DNA of 10,000 nucleotides from Rheinheimera sp. (GTDB taxonomy: Bacteria; Pseudomonadota; Gammaproteobacteria; Enterobacterales; Alteromonadaceae), in assembly GCF_020217005.1 (NCBI RefSeq), contig NZ_JAIWOI010000378.1, positions 1 to 10,000 on the forward strand, in the 5' to 3' direction. Positions within the stretch are counted from its first letter, which is position 1. Each line of letters begins with the position of its first letter. A program made the translations under genes and the position numbers. Of the stretch, positions 1 to 4,764 are shown piece by piece. Under the pieces are notes generated by a model. That model was not told the origin of the DNA and did not search any database. It saw only the letters and a program-made list of their open reading frames with translations.

Positions 1-272
1 ACGAAGGGTTTGAAACCCGTATTAGTGGCCGCTATCGGGACAACTTTGTGTCAGAACAAGTGGCTATTGAAGCTCAGACGGTGAACTTCGATGGTGAAAC
101 TGTGATTGATTATCAGGCTTCTTACCAGATAAATGACAACCTTGGTGTCCTGTTTCAGGTGAACAACCTGACGGATGAACCGACCAAGAGTTATTTTGGT
201 AACGAAGCCAATACAGGCACTATCCAGTTTTTTGGTCGCCAGTATTTTGTTGGAGCGAACTACAAGTTCTGA
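1..272 (+). CDS. TonB-dependent outer-membrane receptor, C-terminal fragment
   Basis: This is the 3' end of a gene that starts before the window; the reading frame begins at base 3 and stops with TGA at 270-272, giving 89 residues. The fragment shows the last beta-strands of a 22-strand receptor barrel: a YQASYQI strand, then the very typical 'FQVNNLTDEPT' turn, then a final strand ending in GANYKF with a C-terminal Phe, the signal for outer-membrane insertion by the BAM complex. The same end (GLNYKF) closes the second receptor in this window, so both probably belong to the large Xanthomonas/Caulobacter-type receptor subfamily. Such receptors move ligands into the periplasm using TonB-ExbBD energy. 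The substrate cannot be read from the fragment; an alpha-glucan oligosaccharide is inferred from the pullulanase 71 bases downstream. A GTG at base 48 is in frame but is internal. Confidence 0.9.
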   Translation, partial: EGFETRISGRYRDNFVSEQVAIEAQTVNFDGETVIDYQASYQINDNLGVLFQVNNLTDEPTKSYFGNEANTGTIQFFGRQYFVGANYKF

Positions 273-276
273 CCCC

Positions 277-313
277 GGGTGACGACTTCGGCACCCAGCC
301 TCAGAGCGGGTGC
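277..313 (+). other. Two overlapping, mutually exclusive hairpins between receptor and pullulanase
   Basis: GGGTG (277-281) can pair with CACCC (292-296) around a 10-base loop. GCACCC (291-296) can instead pair with GGGTGC (308-313) around an 11-base loop. Both use bases 292-296, so only one can form at a time. No T-run follows either stem, so this is not a classical terminator. The second hairpin ends 18 bases before the pullulanase GGAG site. It may mark an RNA processing or stability point between the two cistrons, or be chance. Confidence 0.35.
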
Positions 314-343
314 TCATAACAAGAATTGATTGGAGCACGACTT

Positions 344-3300
344 ATGTTTCAGATAACAAATAGCTTAAAGCTAGCCCTGTTAGGGTTGGCTGCGCTGACA
401 CTGGCTGCTTGTGGCGGCGGTGGCAGTGATTCAGTGGAAGGCGGTAGCAAACTGCTGACCTGTAATGTGCCACAAATTCCAAATGCAGCAGGCACTGCCT
501 GTATTGACCCCCCACCGATAAAGTGTAAGGCACCTACTGTGCCTGATGCGAAAAACGAGACTTGTATAGTAGGGGTGGATCCGAATGCTCCGGCACCAGT
601 GTTTTTCCCAGGAACTACTCAGGCGGCCTTATTTTATAAAAGGGCCGACGGAAACTACGAAGGGTACAGATTACATACCTGGAACAACGATGCCTGCTCG
701 GTTTACAAAGATAGCTCCCTGGCGGCGTCATGGGACAACGGTTTAATACACAATGGAGTAGACCCCAACTACGGTGCTTATTGGATTCTGGAGTTAAAAG
801 AGGGCGTGGCCGGAGTGGCAGGTGCCTGCGGTAATTTCATTATCCACAAAGGCACAGATGATGCTGGTAAAGAAATGGGGGGGGGCGATCAGAAAATGCC
901 ATTAGGGCCGAAATCAGACGAAAAATTTGCCCGGATGAATTTTACCTTTTCTGGTGTGAATTCGGTCTTTGAATTTCCTCTGTTGGCATTGGGTGTGTCT
1001 ATTGCGGACTCCGCGGCTCACTGGCTGGATGCAAGTACTTTTGTCTGGAATATTGACAGAGCTATTGCCACTAAAGTGCAGTTACATCATTCAGCGACAG
1101 CAAATCTGGCGATAGATACAGATGACAAGTTAAACGGTGACACTGTTGTGTTAGAAGCGACAGAACTGACAGATCAGCAAAAAGCCATGGTGCCTCATTT
1201 GGCCAACTGGCCTGCATACCGCAGCAGTATGACGGAGGCGCAAGTCAAGGCTGTGTTGAAAAACCAACTTGTGTTGTCGGCTTACGATGCAGACAACAAG
1301 TTGTCGGCGGCCAGTTATGTGCAGGCAGCAAAAGTGTTGGACCACCTCTACACCAGCGGGGATGCCGATGCAGATGAAGCTACACTAGGCGTCGTCTATG
1401 ACGGCAACACAGTAAAAGTTTCTGTATGGGCGCCAACAGCACAAAATGTAGCATTAAAACTCTATAACGCAGCAAAAACTCTGACTTCTACCCAGACTAT
1501 GAGCCTGGACGCCGCTACCGGCATCTGGAGTTATAGCGGCACTAAGGCCAGTCTGGATCGCAACTTCTACCGTTTTGAAGTCAAAGCCTATCACCCTGCG
1601 ACTAAAAAGATAGAGACAGTAGAGGCCACAGACCCCTATTCAGTCAGCCTGTCAACCAATGGCCGGTACAGTCAGTTTGTAAACTTGGCAGATGAGGATC
1701 TGAAACCTGAAGGTTGGGCTAATCAGATTGTTCCGACTATAGAGAATCCTGAGGATACAGTGATTTACGAAGGGCATATCCGGGATTTCAGTATTCGTGA
1801 CACCAGTGTCAGCGCTGCCAATAGAGGGAAATATCTGGCCTTTACTGAAATGGACAGTGCTCCCGTGATGCATCTGAAAAAACTGGCTGAAAGTGGTGTA
1901 ACGCATTTTCATATGTTGCCTGCAACCGATATGGCGACTGTGAATGAAGATGCCAGCAAAAGAGTGGAAATTACCGACACAGTCGGCAAGTTATGTGCTG
2001 TTAATGCTGCGGCTAAAGTCTGCGGCAAAGAAAACGCAGCGACAGTACTGGCGGATTTACTGAAGTCCTATCAGCCGTCTGGCGAACTGGCTCAGCAGTT
2101 AGTGGCTGATATGCGTGCAACAGATGGCTTTAACTGGGGCTATGATCCTCACCACTTTAATGTGCCAGAAGGTAGTTATGCGTCTAATCCTGAAGGTGTG
2201 GCCCGTATTAAAGAAATGCGTGCTATGAACCAGGCTCTGCACGAGATCGGACTCCGTGTGGTGTTAGACGTAGTGTACAACCACACTAATTCCTCAGCCA
2301 TTTTTGATAACTCGGTCTTTGATAAAATAGTGCCTGGATATTTCCACAGATACAATCCGGTGTCAGGCAGTATTGAGCGTTCAACCTGCTGTGAAAATAC
2401 AGCGCTTGAACACAAAATGATGGATAAATTTGTCAAAGACTCGCTGGTGTTGCTGGCCCGTGAATACAGCTTTGACGGCTTCCGTTTTGACATTATGGGT
2501 CATCATCCTAAATCTGCTATTTTGGCCGCCCGTGAAGCAGTGCGCGCAGTTGATCCGGATACCTATTTTTATGGCGAAGGCTGGAATTTCGGTGAGGTGG
2601 CGAACGACCGTTTGTTTGAACAGGCTCGTCAGGCGAATATGGCCGGAACCGAAGTCGGGACCTTTAACGACAGGATCAGGGATGCGGTGCGCAGTGCAGC
2701 TTTGTTTAGCGACCATGGTGAAGACGCAGAGAAGCAGCAACAGAACTTTATCGAAATTGGTCTGGCCGGCACTTTAAAAGACTTCGTATTGAAAGATTAC
2801 AGAGGCAATACAGGCACAGCGTCCGGCGTCAGCTGGAATAGTCAGCCAGCAGGTTATGCCACAGATCCGGCCGATATTATCAACTATGTGTCCAAACACG
2901 ATAACGAAGCTATCTGGGACAAACTTCAGTTGGAATTGCATAACGCTGGTGTAGATTTGAGTCTGGAAAACAGGGTAAGGGTCAATACTATAGCTTTAGC
3001 CATTCCCTTGTTAAGTCAGGGTATTCCATTCCTTCAGATGGGGGATGATTTACTGCGTTCTAAATCCATGGACCGCAATAGCTATGACTCAGGTGATTGG
3101 TTCAACTTTGTTGATTTCAGCAAAGAAAGCAATAACTGGAACGTAGGTTTGCCTCTGGCTCAGGACAACAGTGCAAACTGGGCTACTATTGCAGCTGTTG
3201 CAACCAAATCTAATACCAAAGCCGGGCCAGATGAAATACGGTTCTCTTCTGATGTATTTAATGAATTTCTGCAAATTCGAAAAAGTAGTCCGCTGTTTCG

Positions 3301-4330
3301 TTTAACAACGGGCCAGGATGTTATGGACCGTGTTGGCTTTCACAATATTGGTAAAGCGATGAAGCCAGGGTTGATAGTGATGAGCATAGATGACGGCCTC
3401 GGCTTGACGGATATCGACCCGGAAACTGATGCTGTGGTGGTGGTGATTAACGGGACTTCTGCAGAGCAATCTCACAAAGTGGCCACTGCCAAAGGTTTTG
3501 TGTTACATCAGGTACAGGCCACTTCAGCAGATGATCTGGTACAGCAGGCCAGTTTTACAGAAGCCGCAACAGAAGGTACTTTTACCGTACCGGCATATAC
3601 AGCAGCGGTGTTCGTTAAACCTCAGCAAGGTGAGCAGGGTGAGGGCTTAAAAGCGGATGCCACTATGGGAGCCGCCGATATACCGCCTTACGGCTTAACC
3701 ACAGTTTATGTCCGTGGCGCTATGAATGGCTGGGGTGAAACTGATGCGATGAGCTACGACGGCGATGGAGTGTACAGTGTCAGCATGACTATTGCCGCTG
3801 GTGATTACGAGTTTAAAATTGCCTCGGCAAACTGGTCTACTGTTGATTTTGGTGCTTCGGCCCAGCAAGTGACCCTGGGCGCGGCTAAAACTTTAAGCCG
3901 CGGAGCAGCCAACTTAAAAATCAGTCTGCCCAAAACTTCAACTTATACCTTCAGCGTTAACGCAATCAATCCTGAGGCGCCGGTGATCACTGTCACTGAG
4001 TACGTACCTTATGCTCAAACCTCAGTGTATCTGCGTGGCAGCATGAATGGCTGGAGTGAAAATAGCCCTCTGCAATATGAAGGATCTGGAGTTTACAGCC
4101 TGACCGTTAATCTTGCTGCTGCTGATCATGAGTTCAAAATCGCCTCGGCGGACTGGTCCACCGTTGATTTTGGCGCTGCGGATCAGAATGTCACTTTGGG
4201 GGCAGACAAAACCCTGACTGCCCGCGGAGCCAATCTGAAATTACAGATTACTGAACAGGCTGATTATAAATTCAGTCTGAATGCAGCTACCCCCGGAGCC
4301 CCTGTACTTAAGGTAGTTAAAGCGCAGTAA
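344..4330 (+). CDS. pulA: Surface lipoprotein pullulanase / alpha-1,6-glucosidase (GH13)
   Basis: The enzyme hydrolyses alpha-1,6 branch linkages in pullulan, starch or glycogen. ATG 344 is chosen because GGAG (332-335) lies 8 bases upstream and a lipoprotein signal starts there; the in-frame TTG at 326 would only add six residues. The 1328 residues read as follows: signal peptide with lipobox LAAC (Cys23, then Gly, so no inner-membrane retention Asp); Gly/Ser linker and two Cys loops (40-74); CBM41 (about 85-187); pullulanase N2 domain (about 190-335); CBM48 (about 346-455); GH13 barrel from about 470; two tandem C-terminal modules (1114-1220 and 1221-1328). Signature residues are the NWGYDP motif of type I pullulanases (597-602), region I DVVYNH (642-647), nucleophile Asp716 in GFRFD, acid/base Glu745 in GEGW, and His852-Asp853-Asn854. 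The nucleophile to acid/base spacing of 29 residues agrees with Klebsiella PulA as I recall it. It probably shares a transcript with the upstream receptor. A run of nine G lies at 877-885. Whether it reaches the cell surface is inferred. Confidence 0.95.
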   Translation: MFQITNSLKLALLGLAALTLAACGGGGSDSVEGGSKLLTCNVPQIPNAAGTACIDPPPIKCKAPTVPDAKNETCIVGVDPNAPAPVFFPGTTQAALFYKRADGNYEGYRLHTWNNDACSVYKDSSLAASWDNGLIHNGVDPNYGAYWILELKEGVAGVAGACGNFIIHKGTDDAGKEMGGGDQKMPLGPKSDEKFARMNFTFSGVNSVFEFPLLALGVSIADSAAHWLDASTFVWNIDRAIATKVQLHHSATANLAIDTDDKLNGDTVVLEATELTDQQKAMVPHLANWPAYRSSMTEAQVKAVLKNQLVLSAYDADNKLSAASYVQAAKVLDHLYTSGDADADEATLGVVYDGNTVKVSVWAPTAQNVALKLYNAAKTLTSTQTMSLDAATGIWSYSGTKASLDRNFYRFEVKAYHPATKKIETVEATDPYSVSLSTNGRYSQFVNLADEDLKPEGWANQIVPTIENPEDTVIYEGHIRDFSIRDTSVSAANRGKYLAFTEMDSAPVMHLKKLAESGVTHFHMLPATDMATVNEDASKRVEITDTVGKLCAVNAAAKVCGKENAATVLADLLKSYQPSGELAQQLVADMRATDGFNWGYDPHHFNVPEGSYASNPEGVARIKEMRAMNQALHEIGLRVVLDVVYNHTNSSAIFDNSVFDKIVPGYFHRYNPVSGSIERSTCCENTALEHKMMDKFVKDSLVLLAREYSFDGFRFDIMGHHPKSAILAAREAVRAVDPDTYFYGEGWNFGEVANDRLFEQARQANMAGTEVGTFNDRIRDAVRSAALFSDHGEDAEKQQQNFIEIGLAGTLKDFVLKDYRGNTGTASGVSWNSQPAGYATDPADIINYVSKHDNEAIWDKLQLELHNAGVDLSLENRVRVNTIALAIPLLSQGIPFLQMGDDLLRSKSMDRNSYDSGDWFNFVDFSKESNNWNVGLPLAQDNSANWATIAAVATKSNTKAGPDEIRFSSDVFNEFLQIRKSSPLFRLTTGQDVMDRVGFHNIGKAMKPGLIVMSIDDGLGLTDIDPETDAVVVVINGTSAEQSHKVATAKGFVLHQVQATSADDLVQQASFTEAATEGTFTVPAYTAAVFVKPQQGEQGEGLKADATMGAADIPPYGLTTVYVRGAMNGWGETDAMSYDGDGVYSVSMTIAAGDYEFKIASANWSTVDFGASAQQVTLGAAKTLSRGAANLKISLPKTSTYTFSVNAINPEAPVITVTEYVPYAQTSVYLRGSMNGWSENSPLQYEGSGVYSLTVNLAAADHEFKIASADWSTVDFGAADQNVTLGADKTLTARGANLKLQITEQADYKFSLNAATPGAPVLKVVKAQ
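461..565 (+). repeat. Two Cys-loop mini-repeats in the pullulanase stalk
   Basis: Just after the lipobox and Gly-rich linker, two 15-residue units follow each other with a 21-residue period: CNVPQIPNAAGTACI (from Cys40 to Cys53) and CKAPTVPDAKNETCI (from Cys61 to Cys74). They share the pattern C-x2-P-x2-P-[ND]-A-x4-C-I. Each is likely a small disulphide-closed loop in the oxidising periplasm or outside the cell, forming a stiff spacer between the lipid anchor and CBM41. The spacer role is inferred; the repeat is directly visible. Confidence 0.7.
3683..4003 (+). repeat. C-terminal tandem module 1 of the pullulanase (107 residues)
   Basis: This is the first of two tandem beta-sandwich-like modules. 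Landmarks are VYVRGAMNGW, DGVYS, YEFKIASANWSTVDFG, a TLG turn and a final APVITV strand. The 'RG-x-MNGW ... YEFKIA ... W' layout resembles starch-binding or E-set modules appended to secreted glycosidases of marine gammaproteobacteria. I cannot assign a CBM family without a profile search. A glucan-binding role is inferred. Confidence 0.8.
4004..4327 (+). repeat. C-terminal tandem module 2 of the pullulanase (108 residues)
   Basis: This is the second copy, offset by exactly 321 bases (107 codons) from the first, with VYLRGSMNGW, SGVYS, HEFKIASADWSTVDFG and a final APVLKV strand. In the best-conserved block (3809-3859 against 4130-4180) 43 of 51 bases match, and six of the eight differences are silent. 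That points to an old duplication kept by protein-level selection rather than a recent copy. Confidence 0.8.
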
Positions 4331-4351
4331 AAGTCTGTCCTGGCTCCGATG

Positions 4352-4382
4352 AAAAAGGCTGTAACGAATTACAGCCTTTTTT
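4352..4382 (+). terminator. Intrinsic terminator of the pullulanase transcript
   Basis: The left arm AAAAAGGCTGTAA (4352-4364) pairs perfectly with TTACAGCCTTTTT (4369-4381) around the tetraloop CGAA. The right arm ends in a run of six T. It begins 21 bases after the pullulanase stop codon. Because the A-tract mirrors the T-tract, the hairpin could also serve the minus strand. Confidence 0.9.
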
Positions 4383-4462
4383 CATTGGGTTTTTAGATCC
4401 GGTTTTTGCACTTCAGGTTTTATCCGGTTTGGAGTCGCGACTGTAACGTCTTGATGCCAGAC

Positions 4463-4682
4463 CTATTCAGCCTGTCTTGCATAGAAGCTTGCAAAGTCAC
4501 TGTAGTCAGCTAAGTTTGCATTAATTTGGAGCATTGGCTCTGATCCTGTCTTACAAATAAATCAGGCAATCCAATGGGTTGTTTGCACCAATACCATGCA
4601 AAATTTCATCAATGCTCTGCAAAGGGGCGTCATAGCCTAAGGTGAATACGTATTCATGTTGAACATTGGCGGCGATAAGTTT
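4463..4682 (-). pseudogene. Possible decayed small gene fragment on the minus strand
   Basis: Reading the minus strand downward from about 4658, one frame gives HEYVFTLGYDAPLQSIDEIL, then HGIGANNPLDCLIYL and a stop at 4551-4553. In a second frame, partly overlapping, a stretch ends in LADYSDFASFYARQAE with a stop at 4463-4465. Both have balanced, protein-like composition. The first faintly recalls the start of small proteins with an 'F-T-L ... D-E ... G ... D-A-L-I-G' pattern found next to toxin-antitoxin or HTH genes, but I cannot confirm this. No ribosome binding site or conserved end is visible. It may be a frameshifted relic or chance. Confidence 0.2.
4643..4656. promoter_or_regulatory. 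14-bp perfect palindrome, candidate LacI-family operator
   Basis: TGAATACGTATTCA is an exact palindrome with a central CG, the usual geometry of operators bound by LacI-family dimers. It lies 108 bases before the receptor start codon, in the only long regulatory gap of the locus. LacI-family maltose regulators (MalR/MalI type) are known to control receptor, amylase and glucosidase genes in Alteromonadales, Xanthomonadales and Caulobacter. Assigning this site to such a regulator is inference; no regulator gene is in the window. Confidence 0.5.
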
Positions 4683-4698
4683 AACTAGTAGGGTCAGA

Positions 4699-4726
4699 TT
4701 AATATCAACTACCAGACAGATATAAG
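4699..4726 (+). promoter_or_regulatory. Candidate sigma-70 promoter for the second receptor
   Basis: A TTAATA -35-like hexamer (4699-4704, 4 of 6 consensus) and a TATAAG -10 hexamer (4721-4726, 5 of 6) are 16 bases apart. Transcription would start near 4733 at the A-rich stretch, giving a leader of about 32 bases. A weaker alternative pairs TTAACT (4681-4686) with TATCAA (4703-4708). The 14-bp palindrome lies upstream of either, so it might bind an activator, or the real promoter may be elsewhere. Confidence 0.3.
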
Positions 4727-4752
4727 TCTGAACAAAAAAAACAAACAAATCC

Positions 4753-4757
4753 GGGGA
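4753..4757 (+). promoter_or_regulatory. Ribosome binding site of the second receptor
   Basis: GGGGA lies 7 bases before ATG 4765. A second purine run (AAGGG, 4759-4763) is only one base from the ATG and too close to act. The leader just upstream is almost pure A with a few C, so the site should be unstructured, consistent with high expression. Confidence 0.6.
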
Positions 4758-4764
4758 TAAGGGC

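Larger units (their letters stand above)
4383..4764. other. Intergenic regulatory region between pullulanase and second receptor
   Basis: There is no convincing intact gene in this stretch. It holds a 9-base direct repeat ATCCGGTTT (4397-4405 and 4422-4430), a 10-bp palindrome AGTCGCGACT (4433-4442), six copies of TTTGCA or its complement (4405-4623), a 14-bp palindrome (4643-4656), a weak promoter candidate (4699-4726) and an A-rich leader (4731-4749) before the receptor's ribosome binding site. Two short minus-strand open stretches (4463-4561 and 4551-4682) have a coding-like look and may be gene remnants. Confidence 0.6.

Noticed and set aside
51..338. Minus-strand open frame across the first receptor end and the junction
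   Set aside because: It lies antisense to a clear receptor C-terminus, its translation resembles no family I know, and it has no supporting start signals.
326..343. TTG 326 as the pullulanase start
   Set aside because: It would place the GGAG site inside the gene and add six residues before a lipoprotein signal that begins ideally at ATG 344.
2381..2777. Overlapping open frames on both strands (119 and 115 codons) inside the pullulanase
   Set aside because: They are shadows of the GH13 catalytic region, whose own frame carries all conserved motifs; the codons there are constrained by the real protein.
4713..4730. CAGAC/GTCTG inverted repeat near the receptor promoter
   Set aside because: It has five-base arms with an 8-base gap, overlaps the candidate -10, and is well within chance expectation.
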